From the NCBI GenBank assembly GCA_965116395.1, contig OZ220684.1:5551730-5615729 (forward strand): a stretch of DNA of 64,000 nucleotides, given 5' to 3'. The notes beneath the pieces were generated by a model that did no database searches, was not told where the DNA came from, and was given only the letters and a program-made list of their open reading frames with translations. Origin of the DNA: Bin5 sp965116395. GTDB taxonomy: Bacteria; Chloroflexota; Anaerolineae; Caldilineales; Caldilineaceae. The translations under genes and the position numbers were made by a program. This document shows, one piece after another, positions 15,468 to 24,230 of this stretch; positions within the stretch are counted from its first letter, which is position 1; every line of letters starts with the position of its first letter.

Positions 15468-17732
15468 ATGGCAAAGAGAGCACATATTGGCGTCCTCACC
15501 AGTGGAGGTGATGCGCAGGGCATGAATGCGGCCGTGCGATCGGCCGTGCGCGCGGCGTTGGAGAGTGGAGCCCAAGTATTTGGAATCTTTGAGGGTTTCC
15601 AGGGAATGATCGAGGGCGGAGACTCGATACGTCCATTTAGCTGGGACTCGGTCGGCGGCGTGCTGCAGCAGGGTGGGACGCTGCTCGGCACTGCGCGAAG
15701 CCCTGACTTTCTCACCAGGGAAGGGCGAAAGGAAGCTGTACTCAATCTACTTGCCCAGGGCATTAACCGGCTTGTGGTAATTGGCGGCGACGGCAGTTTG
15801 ACCGGCGCGCAGGTCTTGCGTGAGGAGTGGGCCACACTGGCGCAGGAGCTGGTGGCCGAGGGGCGAATGGCTCCTAATGTGGCCGAGGAGTATGGATTTC
15901 TCGCGGTTGCCGGGCTGGTTGGCTCGATCGACAATGATATGTTTGGCACGGACTTGTCGATTGGAACGGACTCGGCACTACACCGTATCACGGAGGCCCT
16001 GGACGCGATAACAAGCACGGCGGCCAGCCACCAACGGGCGTTCGTCGTCGAGGTGATGGGCCACCACTGCGGCTATCTGGCACTGATGGGGGCGTTGGCG
16101 TCCGGCGCTGATTTCGCGCTGATTCCTGAGAGTCCGCCAAATTTGGACGCATGGGAAGAAAAGATGTGCTCGATCCTGCGCACCGGCCGGGACATAGGTC
16201 GGCGGGACAGTATCGTGGTGGTGGCAGAGGGTGCGCAAGACAGGCACGGGAATCCAATCTCGAGCGCGTATGTAGAGGAAGTGCTGACCAAATATCTGGG
16301 AGAGGAGGCGCGGGTAACTGTGCTGGGCCACGTTCAGCGCGGCGGATCTCCCAGCGCATATGACCGGGTGCTGGCGACGTTGCTGGGCGCGGCTGCTGCG
16401 GAAGCTGTTCTCAAGGCAAAGCCGAGTGACGAAGCGGTTCTTATCGGTATCCAAAACAACAAGATCGTCCATAAATCATTGACGGAGTGCGTGGCGCAGA
16501 CGCTCAAAGTGGGCAAGTCCATACACGACTGTGATTTCGACGCGGCGATGCGGTACCGCGGCAAGTCTTACAGCGACTCCTTTCGGATTTTGCGGACGCT
16601 GATTCGCGCCAACCCGCGCCCGCCTGAGCCAAGCAAGCGGCGTCTGCGGGTCGCGGTAGTGACGGGGGGCGCTCCTGCGCCAGGAATGAACGCGGCAACG
16701 CGTGCGGTAGTACGGCTGCTCGAGGACAGCGGGCACATTCCTCTCGGTGTCAGACGGGGATTCCGCGGCTTGATCAACGATGACGTCCACGAAATGAACT
16801 GGATGTCGGTGAACGGTTGGGCGCCGACCGGCGGGTCCGAGTTAGGGAGCAGCCGCAAGTGCCCTGAGGGAGCGGAACTGTACGCGGCTGCGCAGGTGCT
16901 TGAAAAACATCAGGTTGATGCGATTGTAATGATTGGCGGCTGGGCCGGGTATTATGCGGTTCATAAGCTTTACGAAGAGAGACACAATTTTCCGGCATTC
17001 AACATTCCCTTGATATGCATTCCGGCCAGCATAAACAACAACCTACCGGGCTCGGAATTGAGTATCGGCGCGGACACAGCACTTAACAGCATTGTCGAGG
17101 TGGTCGACAAGATCAAGCAGTCAGCGGTGGCTCTGAACCGCTGTTTCATCGTTGAGGTTATGGGTCGTTACTGTGGTTACCTGGCGCTGATGAGTGCCAT
17201 CGCGACGGGGGCGGAACGCGTTTATCTGCACGAAGAGGGGATTACGCTGAGAGAGCTCGAACGGGATATCGATCTGTTAAAGGAGGGTTTTGAGCAGGGG
17301 AAGCGATTGGGTCTGATGATCCGCAACGAAACTGCCAACTCCTTTTATACGACGGCCTTCATTGCGGCGCTTTTTGATGAGGAGGGCGGCGATTTGTTTG
17401 AAGTGCGGCAGTCGATATTGGGGCATTTGCAACAGGGAGGCAATCCGTCTCCGTACGACCGCATCCTGGCTGCGCGACTGGCGTGGGAGGCTGTGCGCCG
17501 GATTGAAGAGATGACGCAACGACAGAGCGCGGCGAGCTTCTCGGAGGTGGGCGCCATCTGTCTTGGCATCCAGGAAGGCGATGTAACGGCCACGCCGCTA
17601 TACCGTGTACCCCGGTTGATGGATGAGGTACATCAACGTCCGCTTGAGCAGTGGTGGATGGAACTGCGGCCGCTGGCGCGCATGTTGGCCCAGCCTGCAC
17701 CTGGTTTTTTCAAGCAGTCTGAACAGGAGTAG
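15468..17732 (+). CDS. Tandem-domain 6-phosphofructokinase
   Basis: Two complete phosphofructokinase domains lie in one 754-residue chain, about twice the bacterial PfkA length and similar to the eukaryotic layout. The first half keeps the catalytic set: TSGGDAQGMN near residue 13, IGGDGSLTGA, GSIDND with D155 and D157, and GHVQRGGSPSAYDR. In the second half the nucleotide loop reads IGGWAGY instead of GGDGS and the catalytic segment reads SINNN, with N523 in place of the base, so it looks non-catalytic. It would phosphorylate fructose-6-phosphate in glycolysis. AGGAGG sits seven bases before the ATG at 15468. ATP versus pyrophosphate use cannot be settled by eye; the GGDGS loop favours ATP. 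Confidence 0.9.
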   Translation: MAKRAHIGVLTSGGDAQGMNAAVRSAVRAALESGAQVFGIFEGFQGMIEGGDSIRPFSWDSVGGVLQQGGTLLGTARSPDFLTREGRKEAVLNLLAQGINRLVVIGGDGSLTGAQVLREEWATLAQELVAEGRMAPNVAEEYGFLAVAGLVGSIDNDMFGTDLSIGTDSALHRITEALDAITSTAASHQRAFVVEVMGHHCGYLALMGALASGADFALIPESPPNLDAWEEKMCSILRTGRDIGRRDSIVVVAEGAQDRHGNPISSAYVEEVLTKYLGEEARVTVLGHVQRGGSPSAYDRVLATLLGAAAAEAVLKAKPSDEAVLIGIQNNKIVHKSLTECVAQTLKVGKSIHDCDFDAAMRYRGKSYSDSFRILRTLIRANPRPPEPSKRRLRVAVVTGGAPAPGMNAATRAVVRLLEDSGHIPLGVRRGFRGLINDDVHEMNWMSVNGWAPTGGSELGSSRKCPEGAELYAAAQVLEKHQVDAIVMIGGWAGYYAVHKLYEERHNFPAFNIPLICIPASINNNLPGSELSIGADTALNSIVEVVDKIKQSAVALNRCFIVEVMGRYCGYLALMSAIATGAERVYLHEEGITLRELERDIDLLKEGFEQGKRLGLMIRNETANSFYTTAFIAALFDEEGGDLFEVRQSILGHLQQGGNPSPYDRILAARLAWEAVRRIEEMTQRQSAASFSEVGAICLGIQEGDVTATPLYRVPRLMDEVHQRPLEQWWMELRPLARMLAQPAPGFFKQSEQE

Positions 17733-17771
17733 GCCGACTGGTCTTGCGTGCGGCGAAAAGGACAAAGCGCT

Positions 17772-18398
17772 GTGACAGACTATACCTCCGTCACGACCGA
17801 GTTGAAGCATGCTTACGATGACAGAGCCGAACTGCGAGACAGGAGTCCTGTCCAGGAATGGAAGGTCGAGTTGTGGTCGCAGTATTTGCGGCGATTACAG
17901 GCCGAGGGGATGCATTCGCTGCTGGAGATTGGGGCGGGCACAGGGCAGGCGGCGCGTTTTTTTCAGGACGCGGGGCTGAATGTGGTTTGCACCGATCTGT
18001 CGTCGGAGATGGTCCGTCTGTGTCGAGCGAAAGGGCTGGTTGCACACGAAATGGATTTCCTGTGCCTGGATTTCCCCGACGGCAAGTTTGACGGACTATT
18101 CGCCCAGAACTGCCTGTTGCATGTGCCGAAATCGGAGTTCAGACGAGTTTTGGAGGCGATCCGGCGGGTCGTTCGACCGGAGGGTCTGCTATTCGTAGGC
18201 GCCTGGGGCGGTAAAGACTTTGAAGGCGTGTGGGAAGATGACGTGTACGATCCCAAACGCTTCTATGCGCTCTACAAGGATGAGGAGATGCGGTCGATTA
18301 TGGAGCGCTATTTCCAAGTTCTATCATTTCAGATTTTGCCGATGGAAGGGCATCGCTTCGGCCATTTCCAGGCGATAACGCTTCGCAACCTCCAATAG
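17772..18398 (+). CDS. Class I SAM-dependent methyltransferase
   Basis: A roughly 208-residue methyltransferase-11/25-type protein. Motif I is LLEIGAGTGQAARFF, motif II VVCTDLSSEMVRLC, and FDGLFAQNCLLHVPKSEF plus VVRPEGLLFVGAWGG complete the fold. The substrate is unknown. I use the GTG at 17772, preceded by AAGGA; a GTG eight codons upstream lacks a ribosome-binding site. It follows the phosphofructokinase gene closely and precedes a small phosphatase-like gene by about 20 bp, so the three may form one transcript. Confidence 0.83.
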   Translation: MTDYTSVTTELKHAYDDRAELRDRSPVQEWKVELWSQYLRRLQAEGMHSLLEIGAGTGQAARFFQDAGLNVVCTDLSSEMVRLCRAKGLVAHEMDFLCLDFPDGKFDGLFAQNCLLHVPKSEFRRVLEAIRRVVRPEGLLFVGAWGGKDFEGVWEDDVYDPKRFYALYKDEEMRSIMERYFQVLSFQILPMEGHRFGHFQAITLRNLQ

Positions 18399-18417
18399 AA
18401 AGCGGGGTGCGGCTCTC

Positions 18418-18852
18418 ATGCCAGACACTGTACTCTTTCTCTGCACAGGAAACTATTACCGCAGCCGATTTGCCGAGCACTATTTTAATGAACAGGCGCG
18501 GTTGCGCAATATGGATTGGCAGGCTTCCAGCCGCGGGCTGCAGCCAAGCCAAGATAATCTGGGTTTCATGTCCAGAGATGCCTTGGACCGACTGCGCGTG
18601 TTAGACATCGATCCACCTGAGCCCTTGCGCCTGCCAAAGGACCTGCAGGCGCACGATCTGTGTGCGGCGACGGTTACAATCGCGGTGAATGAAATAGAAC
18701 ACCGTCCGCTGATGGAGGCGCGCTTTCCTGAATGGACAGAACGGGTACGCTATTGGCGGATTTTCGATGTGGATGTAACGGCCGCGGACACGGGCCTGGC
18801 AGCGATTGAAGAGGCTGTCCAAGCGTTACTTACCGAACTTAGCGCACTTTGA
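18418..18852 (+). CDS. Low-molecular-weight phosphotyrosine-phosphatase-like protein
   Basis: A 144-residue protein whose N-terminus VLFLCTGNYYRSRFAE contains the C-X5-R phosphate loop (C9 to R15) of low-molecular-weight phosphatases and arsenate reductases. The middle is divergent and the usual DP(Y/W) loop is only suggested by FDVDV near residue 120. A phosphatase role is likely, the substrate unknown. Its 3' end overlaps the convergent quinone oxidoreductase gene by 14 bp. Confidence 0.75.
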   Translation: MPDTVLFLCTGNYYRSRFAEHYFNEQARLRNMDWQASSRGLQPSQDNLGFMSRDALDRLRVLDIDPPEPLRLPKDLQAHDLCAATVTIAVNEIEHRPLMEARFPEWTERVRYWRIFDVDVTAADTGLAAIEEAVQALLTELSAL

Positions 18853-19819
18853 GGACGATTTTGCCGATGTTTTGGTAGGCGGCCATGCGTTGGTGCGCGG
18901 CGTGGGCATCGGCAACAGGCAGCACGCAGTCGATAACGGGCCGGATCGTGCCTCTCTCGATCTGGTCCCAGAACTGCTGACGAAAACGGCCGATAATTTC
19001 GGTTTTTTCTGCGAGGGTCCGGGGGCGCAGCACTGAACCAATCAGGCGGGCGCGCTTGCCCATGAGTTGCCCTATATTAACAGTTGCTTCTGCGCCGCCC
19101 AGCGTAGAAATGAATACCAGTCGGCCTTTCACCTTGAGCAGGCTGACATTTCGCTCCAGGTATTCTGCCCCAACCATGTCGAGAATCAGATCCACGCCTT
19201 CGCCCTCGGTGAATTCGAGCGTGCGGTCGGCAAAGTCCTCGGACCGATAGTTTATCGCCAGGTCGGCGCCCTGGTCGAGGCAGGTCTTCACTTTGTCCGG
19301 GCGGCCGGCTGTTGTGATGACGCGGCCTCCGGCTTCTTTGACCATCTGGATTGCGGCGGTGCCCACTCCGCTGGCGCCACCATGGATAAGGACCGTCTCA
19401 CCGGGCTGGAATCCGGCTTCCATGAAGATGTTGACGTAGGCGGTCAGATAGACCTCGGGCAGGGAGGCTGCTTCTTCAAAGGACCAGCCGGAAGGAATCG
19501 GCATCAGGAGGCGCTGGTTTACGGCTACCTGTTCGGCGTAGCCGCCGCCGGCAAGAAGCGCGCAGACTTTGTCGCCGACCTGCCAGCCTTGCACGCCGGC
19601 GCCGACTTGGATGATCTCGCCGGCCATGTCCAAACCCATAATATTTGGCGCGCCTGGCGGCGGAGGGTAGTTCCCTGCTGCTTGCGACAGGTCGGCTCGA
19701 TTGAGCGTGGTAGCATGGATGGATACGAGCGCTTCGTCTGCCTGAAAGACCGGGTCGTCAACCTCTTGCCAGACCAACTTGGGGCCAGAATTCGTTTGCT
19801 TGACTTCTATTGCGTGCAT
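18839..19819 (-). CDS. Quinone oxidoreductase (zinc-free MDR family, PIG3-like)
   Basis: A 326-residue NADPH-dependent medium-chain reductase. The N-terminal catalytic domain has TTLNRADLSQAAGNYPPPPG and GLDMAGEI. The cofactor site is HGGASGVGTAAIQMVKEAGG. No structural-zinc cysteine cluster is present, as expected for the quinone reductase branch. The ATG at 19819 has AAGGA eight bases upstream, so the longer open frame to 19879 is rejected. It likely performs one- or two-electron reduction of quinones or enones in the cytoplasm. Confidence 0.88.
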   Translation of the reverse strand: MHAIEVKQTNSGPKLVWQEVDDPVFQADEALVSIHATTLNRADLSQAAGNYPPPPGAPNIMGLDMAGEIIQVGAGVQGWQVGDKVCALLAGGGYAEQVAVNQRLLMPIPSGWSFEEAASLPEVYLTAYVNIFMEAGFQPGETVLIHGGASGVGTAAIQMVKEAGGRVITTAGRPDKVKTCLDQGADLAINYRSEDFADRTLEFTEGEGVDLILDMVGAEYLERNVSLLKVKGRLVFISTLGGAEATVNIGQLMGKRARLIGSVLRPRTLAEKTEIIGRFRQQFWDQIERGTIRPVIDCVLPVADAHAAHQRMAAYQNIGKIVLKVR

Positions 19820-19991
19820 GGGTGGATTCCTTGGCAGATTCGACCTGTTTTTTCTTTTCCGGATATACCAGTGCGGCATGGGCCGGCGTACGAGGCTCGA
19901 CGCCGGCCCCGGCGAAAGTTGGGCGAGAGTTCTTGTCGAAACCGTTGCGTCGAAGACAGATACTCGGTTCGAGGTTGGGCGTGAAATATTC

Positions 19992-21131
19992 TTATTGGTA
20001 GGCCAGCGAACCGTCAGGGCGGACGAGGAACGGACGGTGCCATGGACGGCCGGGATGGGCGGCCAACGCTTCCAGGTTCAGGTCGATGCCGAGGCCGGGG
20101 CGATCGGGCAGCTCCAGGTAGCCGTCGACCAGCTTGATCGGCTCATCCACGATTTCGGCGCGCCTGCCTTCATCAGCCTTGTATTCCAAGACGAGGAAGT
20201 TGGTTGTGCTGGCGGCGAAATGGACGTTGACTGCGGTGGCAATCGGTCCGCATGGGTTGTGGGGAGCAACGCTGGCATAGTGGACTTCGGCCATGGCCGC
20301 GATCTTTTTCATTTCCCAAAGGCCGCCGGTTATGCAGATATCGGGCTGGATGATGTCGACGGCGTGGTAGCCCAGCAGTTCGCGGAATTCATGGCGACTG
20401 AAGAGCATTTCGCCGGTGGCGATGGGAACATTCACCTTTTGGCTGAGTTTTGCGAGCGCTTGATAGTTCTCCGGCCGCAAAGGCTCTTCCACAAATAAGG
20501 GGCGAAAGGGAGCCACGACTTCACAAAGTTGGGCGGCGCGGCCGATCTCGAGGATGCGGGCGTGGGGATCAAGACCGATGTCGATGTCCGGTCCGACGGC
20601 TTCACGAACAGCCGCGACGCGTCGCTCGGTCTCTCGCAGCGCTCGATTCCAGGGCATGAGATGCCAGCCGGAGGGCAGCGGCCCCATTTTCAGGGCGGTA
20701 TAGCCGTAGGTCTGGATGAGGCGAACGGCGTCTTCGGCTGCCTCCTCCGGTGTTTCGCCGCCCACGCTCTGGTAGACGCGAATGCGGTTGCGGGCTTTGC
20801 CGCCGACGAGTCTGTAGACGGGCAGCCCGGCGGCCTTGCCGGCGATATCCCAGAGTGCGTGCTCGATTCCGCTGATAGCGGCGTTTATGACTGAGCCACC
20901 GGGAAAGCGGCCTCCGGCATACATCAGGTGGTAGAGGCCTTCAATATCGCGCGGGTCGCGGCCAATCAGCCATTTCTCAAAGTCGTGAATGGCGGCGACG
21001 GTTGCATTGTCGGCCCCACAGGAGAATGGCTCGCCGACGCCGTGGAGGCCCTCGTCGGTATGGACGACGACGAACGGGATCGAGCGATTTGCCAGTTCGG
21101 TCAAGTGGGTATCAATACGAGTGATTTTCAT
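19992..21131 (-). CDS. Mandelate racemase/galactonate-dehydratase-like enolase-superfamily enzyme
   Basis: A 379-residue acid-sugar dehydratase candidate. The magnesium ligands are visible as D in GLDPHAR, E in FVEEPLRPEN and E in ATGEMLF. A histidine in APHNPCGPIATA fits the galactonate/gluconate dehydratase catalytic base. The N-terminal capping domain (GVGEPF, ...ALWDIAGKAAGLPVYRLVGGK) is complete. It would eliminate water from a sugar acid to give a 2-keto-3-deoxy acid. The exact sugar acid is not determinable here. A good promoter lies 30 bp upstream. Confidence 0.87.
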   Translation of the reverse strand: MKITRIDTHLTELANRSIPFVVVHTDEGLHGVGEPFSCGADNATVAAIHDFEKWLIGRDPRDIEGLYHLMYAGGRFPGGSVINAAISGIEHALWDIAGKAAGLPVYRLVGGKARNRIRVYQSVGGETPEEAAEDAVRLIQTYGYTALKMGPLPSGWHLMPWNRALRETERRVAAVREAVGPDIDIGLDPHARILEIGRAAQLCEVVAPFRPLFVEEPLRPENYQALAKLSQKVNVPIATGEMLFSRHEFRELLGYHAVDIIQPDICITGGLWEMKKIAAMAEVHYASVAPHNPCGPIATAVNVHFAASTTNFLVLEYKADEGRRAEIVDEPIKLVDGYLELPDRPGLGIDLNLEALAAHPGRPWHRPFLVRPDGSLAYQ

Positions 21132-21160
21132 GGGGATTGCTCCTATGGCGGACTGCAGGA

Positions 21161-21189
21161 ATTATGATGGACATTGCCCTCAGTGTCAA
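21161..21189 (-). promoter_or_regulatory. Sigma70-type promoter for the dehydratase gene
   Basis: On the minus strand TTGACA and CATAAT are separated by exactly 17 bases, 30 bp before the dehydratase ATG. It is one of the best promoters in the window. Confidence 0.65.
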
Positions 21190-21217
21190 ACTTTCCCTGT
21201 CTTTTGTCCACTCACGA

Positions 21218-21246
21218 TTGACAGAACGCCTGCGGTGTGCTTTTAT
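21218..21246 (+). promoter_or_regulatory. Sigma70-type promoter for the phosphatase/P-loop pair
   Basis: TTGACA with TTTTAT 17 bases downstream, about 140 bp before the phosphatase start. It lies back to back with the dehydratase promoter, leaving about 28 bp between the two -35 boxes. Confidence 0.45.
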
Positions 21247-21385
21247 GGCGATCATAGATAGGATCGGCCTTTGTGCCATAATTGGCTTACGTCTTTAGTT
21301 CCTTGTTGCCACATTGCCAGGCGTCCACTTTCTCCAAAGATTGACAGTGCAGCCTGGGCCCGCTGCCTGGAGGGCGAGCAGTCCG

Positions 21386-22123
21386 ATGAACCACCTGGAT
21401 ATCCAGATCGCAGTTGCCAAGGTGGCAAAATACGCGTCCAGCGAAAGTGGAGATACGGTTGAGGTGGTGGAGCGGCCCCATGGCGGCATCAGCATCGTGG
21501 TATCGGACGGCCAGCGCAGTGGACGCAGCGCCAAGGCGATCAGCAATATCGTTGCGCGCAAGGCGATGAGTCTGATTGCGGAAGGCGTTCGGGATGGCGC
21601 GGTGGCGCGGGCCACACATGACTATCTGCGCACACACCGCGGCGGGAAAGTCAGCGCGGAACTGGTGATTGCCAGCGTCGATCTGGTCACCGAAACGCTT
21701 GTGTTAAGCCGCAACAGCCGATGTCCGGTCCTGGTGCAGAACGGTGGCGACACCGCGTGGCTGGATGAAGATTGTGACGCGATAGGCATTTATCGGAATA
21801 CGAAACCAAATATCGTTGAACTGCCGCTGTCACCTGGCTTGACAGCCGTGGTGTTCACCGACGGGATTTGGAGCGCGGGGCACCGCAGCGGCGGGGCCAT
21901 GGATGTTGCGGGTGCGGCGAATTTGGACGAGGGCAGTCCAGTTGAAGGCGAAGAATCGGCGGAGAAGGGCGGCGCGCAGGAGATTGCCAACCGTGTTTTG
22001 GAAGCGGCACTGGCGTTGGACCAGGGGCGGCCAGGCGATGACTCGACCGTCCTTGTCGTCAAGGTGGGAACACATCAGAGAGAACAGAAGATTCGCCGGA
22101 TGGAGATTTCGCTACCCATTTAG
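21386..22123 (+). CDS. PP2C/SpoIIE-type protein phosphatase-like protein
   Basis: A 245-residue protein with a SpoIIE/PP2C-like pattern. ISIVVSDGQRSGRSAKAISNIVARKAMSLI replaces the usual DGMGxGxxA block, LVIASVDLVTETLVLSRNSRCP follows, and VVFTDGIWSAG plus DDSTVLVVKV supply the aspartates near the C-terminus. It would be a metal-dependent serine/threonine phosphatase in a partner-switch type pathway, although the first metal motif is altered. The ATG at 21386 follows a GGAGGGCGAGC stretch; an open extension to 21314 is unsupported. A small P-loop gene follows 42 bp downstream. Confidence 0.72.
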   Translation: MNHLDIQIAVAKVAKYASSESGDTVEVVERPHGGISIVVSDGQRSGRSAKAISNIVARKAMSLIAEGVRDGAVARATHDYLRTHRGGKVSAELVIASVDLVTETLVLSRNSRCPVLVQNGGDTAWLDEDCDAIGIYRNTKPNIVELPLSPGLTAVVFTDGIWSAGHRSGGAMDVAGAANLDEGSPVEGEESAEKGGAQEIANRVLEAALALDQGRPGDDSTVLVVKVGTHQREQKIRRMEISLPI

Positions 22124-22165
22124 ATTGCGGTGTAGCTCTTACGGACCGCCGATGGGGGCGGCCTA

Positions 22166-22582
22166 ATGCACAGTGACCTAGTCAAAATCGTAGGCGTCAG
22201 TGCGGCGGGCAAATCGACACTCGTAGCCGGTCTGAGGAGGCTGGGCTTTAATGCCCGCCCCGTCGCGCAAGAGCACAGCCAGGTGCCAGATATGTGGCAA
22301 CAGATCCGGCCGCCCCGCTTGCTCATTTTTTTGGACGCAGATCTGCCGGCCCAGGGGGCACGGCGTCCAGACGTCAGTTGGAATGAGCCCTGGCGCCGCA
22401 CTGAGTTGCAGCGGCTGGAACATGCCCGCGGCCACGCGGACCTGATCATCGACTCCAGCATTCTCACCCCTGAAAACGTATTGGAGCAGGCAGTCGATTT
22501 TCTGCGCCGGCGCGAGGTCCAGCCGGCACCCGGCCCGCTGGCGGAGTTGCCGAGATCGGGAAGTGTCTGGCATCAGACCTGA
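22166..22582 (+). CDS. Small P-loop NTPase/kinase-like protein
   Basis: A 138-residue protein with an N-terminal Walker A, KIVGVSAAGKSTL, and LLIFLDADLP in the position of a Walker B strand. The rest resembles small nucleotide kinases (DLIIDSSILTPENVLEQAVDFL) without a clear family. It probably binds ATP or GTP. Being 42 bp behind the phosphatase suggests a shared pathway, perhaps signalling, but the role is unknown. Confidence 0.68.
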   Translation: MHSDLVKIVGVSAAGKSTLVAGLRRLGFNARPVAQEHSQVPDMWQQIRPPRLLIFLDADLPAQGARRPDVSWNEPWRRTELQRLEHARGHADLIIDSSILTPENVLEQAVDFLRRREVQPAPGPLAELPRSGSVWHQT

Positions 22583-22708
22583 ATCCCAAATTTTCTAGAA
22601 GAAAGTGATAGATTGGCTGCAAGAACCAGGTGCTTCTGGCGGTCGCTGCAAGGTGCAGCCATTCCTGGAAAGAGGCGGGCCGAAGCGGGGTCCCTTTCCC
22701 ACTTTCCT

Positions 22709-23288
22709 ATAAAGATATCGATAGGCGCAACAGTGCAAGGAAGCTGCAAGTGGGTGCGTCCCGTTACCATGCGGTGAAAGGATAGAGCCGATGTCAGTAC
22801 ACTCTGTAGACAGGCTGTTTGAATACAACAAGTGGGCTTGGCGGCGGGTCTTTCCCAGCTTGGAAGTGCTCCCGCAGGAAGAATATTTTGTCGAACGCCC
22901 CTTTTTCTGGGGCTCACTTCATGGGCTGGCATCCCACGGCTACGGCGCGGAGAAGAGGTGGCTGCAACGCATTGGGGGTGAAAGCCTGTCACGGTTGGCA
23001 GGGGACAAGGATTTCGCAACCTTCGCCGATCTGCGAGAGGGGTGGTTTCAACTGTGGGCGGAGTGGCAGGAGTTTGTTGACTCGCTGACAATTGGCATGC
23101 TTGACGAAACTCTGCAATCCCGGAACTTTGAAGGACCCCAATCTGTGCTGAAGTTGGATGACGTGTTGCGTCACGTGTTTAATCATGCTACTGAGCACCG
23201 CAGCCAGATGACACCTGCGCTGGCCCAATTGGGACATCCGACGGAGCCGCTCGACTACGCCTATTTTGCGATAGCCGAGAAAAGGTGA
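22709..23288 (+). repeat. Duplicated DinB unit, copy 1
   Basis: This 580-bp unit matches 23597-24176, which is also 580 bp, from an ATAAA-ATATCG start through the gene. It includes the leader with CAACAGTG, GCGTCCCGTTAC and the GAAAGGAT ribosome-binding site. The promoter found before copy 2 is not present before this copy. Confidence 0.85.
22791..23288 (+). CDS. DinB-family protein, copy 1
   Basis: A 165-residue four-helix-bundle protein of the DinB/YfiT type, often metal-binding and sometimes a thiol-dependent transferase. Histidines in SLHGLASHGYGAE near residue 45 and in HVFNHATEHRSQ near residue 125 fit the three-histidine site. AAGGA lies eight bases before the ATG. It is a clear paralogue of the next gene, with which it shares most residues, so they arose by tandem duplication. 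No substrate can be assigned. Confidence 0.87.
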   Translation: MSVHSVDRLFEYNKWAWRRVFPSLEVLPQEEYFVERPFFWGSLHGLASHGYGAEKRWLQRIGGESLSRLAGDKDFATFADLREGWFQLWAEWQEFVDSLTIGMLDETLQSRNFEGPQSVLKLDDVLRHVFNHATEHRSQMTPALAQLGHPTEPLDYAYFAIAEKR

Positions 23289-23493
23289 GCTGTTCCCTAT
23301 AGGTCAGATTGGCAGGTGCATGTACTGCGGACATTGGCATCCGCACCCGCCTTCTATTTCCCTGAAAAGTATTGCGGACAGAGGCAGGTTTTCGGCGAGC
23401 GTGCGTTTTCCAAGTGGCGGCGGGCACTCTCGCGCGTTGCCGCGATTGGGAAGCTTCCCGCTGTTTCGGTTACTCCAAAACCCGCTAAAATGG

Positions 23494-23522
23494 TTGACAT
23501 TTAATTCTTCGCGTGCTATAAG
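23494..23522 (+). promoter_or_regulatory. Strong sigma70-type promoter for DinB copy 2 and perhaps iolBC
   Basis: TTGACA and TATAAG are separated by 17 bases, and TG precedes the -10 as an extended element. It lies about 160 bp before DinB copy 2. The same site is missing upstream of copy 1. Confidence 0.65.
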
Positions 23523-23596
23523 TTGCCAGTGGTTGCTGCAGGCGCCGGCCATGTGGGAACGGGGCAGGCCAAGCTAGCCACATGCCCCACACGCAC

Positions 23597-24176
23597 ATAA
23601 ACATATCGTTCGGCACAACAGTGTAATGAGGCCGCAACTGAGCGCGTCCCGTTACGATGCTTTGAAAGGATGAAGTCGATGTCTGTATATTCTGTAGGCA
23701 GGCTGTTTGAATACAATAAGTGGGCCTGGCAGCGGGTCTTTCCCAGCTTGGAAGCGATCTCGCCGGAAGAATACTTCGCCAAACGCCCTTTTTTCTGGGA
23801 TTCAATTCATGGCCTGGCTGCGCACGGTTACGGCGCGGAACAGACCTGGCTGCAACGCATTGGGGGCGAAAGCCCTTCAAGATTGGCAGGGGCTTCGGAA
23901 TTCTCAACCTTCGCCGATCTGCGAGAAGAGTGGTTTCAACTGTGGGAAGCGTGGCAGGCGTATGTCGGCTCGCTGACCACTGGCAGTCTGGACGAAACTC
24001 TGCGATACCGGAACATTGAAGGCATCAAATATGAACTGAAGATGGATGATGTGCTGCGGCACGTATTTAATCATGCCACTGAGCACCGCAGCCAGTTGAC
24101 ACCTGTACTGGCTCAGTTGGGACATCCGACCGAGCCGCTCGACTATGGACAGTTTGCCAGGACTGAGGTCAAGTAA
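23597..24176 (+). repeat. Duplicated DinB unit, copy 2
   Basis: Second 580-bp unit, matching 22709-23288 including about 80 bp of leader. Divergence is scattered, with no indel seen across the unit, so the duplication is not recent but both frames have been kept. Confidence 0.85.
23679..24176 (+). CDS. DinB-family protein, copy 2
   Basis: A 165-residue paralogue of the preceding gene, with the same start (MSVYSVGRLFEYNKWAW), the same histidine pattern (SIHGLAAHGYGAE and HVFNHATEHRSQ) and the same C-terminal HPTEPLDY. The ATG at 23679 has AAGGA eight bases upstream, exactly as in copy 1; an ATG three codons earlier is inside that site. iolB begins about 55 bp downstream, so its promoter could also read into the inositol genes. 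Confidence 0.87.
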   Translation: MSVYSVGRLFEYNKWAWQRVFPSLEAISPEEYFAKRPFFWDSIHGLAAHGYGAEQTWLQRIGGESPSRLAGASEFSTFADLREEWFQLWEAWQAYVGSLTTGSLDETLRYRNIEGIKYELKMDDVLRHVFNHATEHRSQLTPVLAQLGHPTEPLDYGQFARTEVK

Positions 24177-24230
24177 TAGTTGCTCTCATGATCGGACGAT
24201 TTTAAGCCGACTCGATGAAAGAAGGCGAGA

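Noticed and set aside
19067..19984. 305-codon plus-strand frame
   Set aside because: Antisense to the quinone oxidoreductase, which has a complete NADPH site and normal length.
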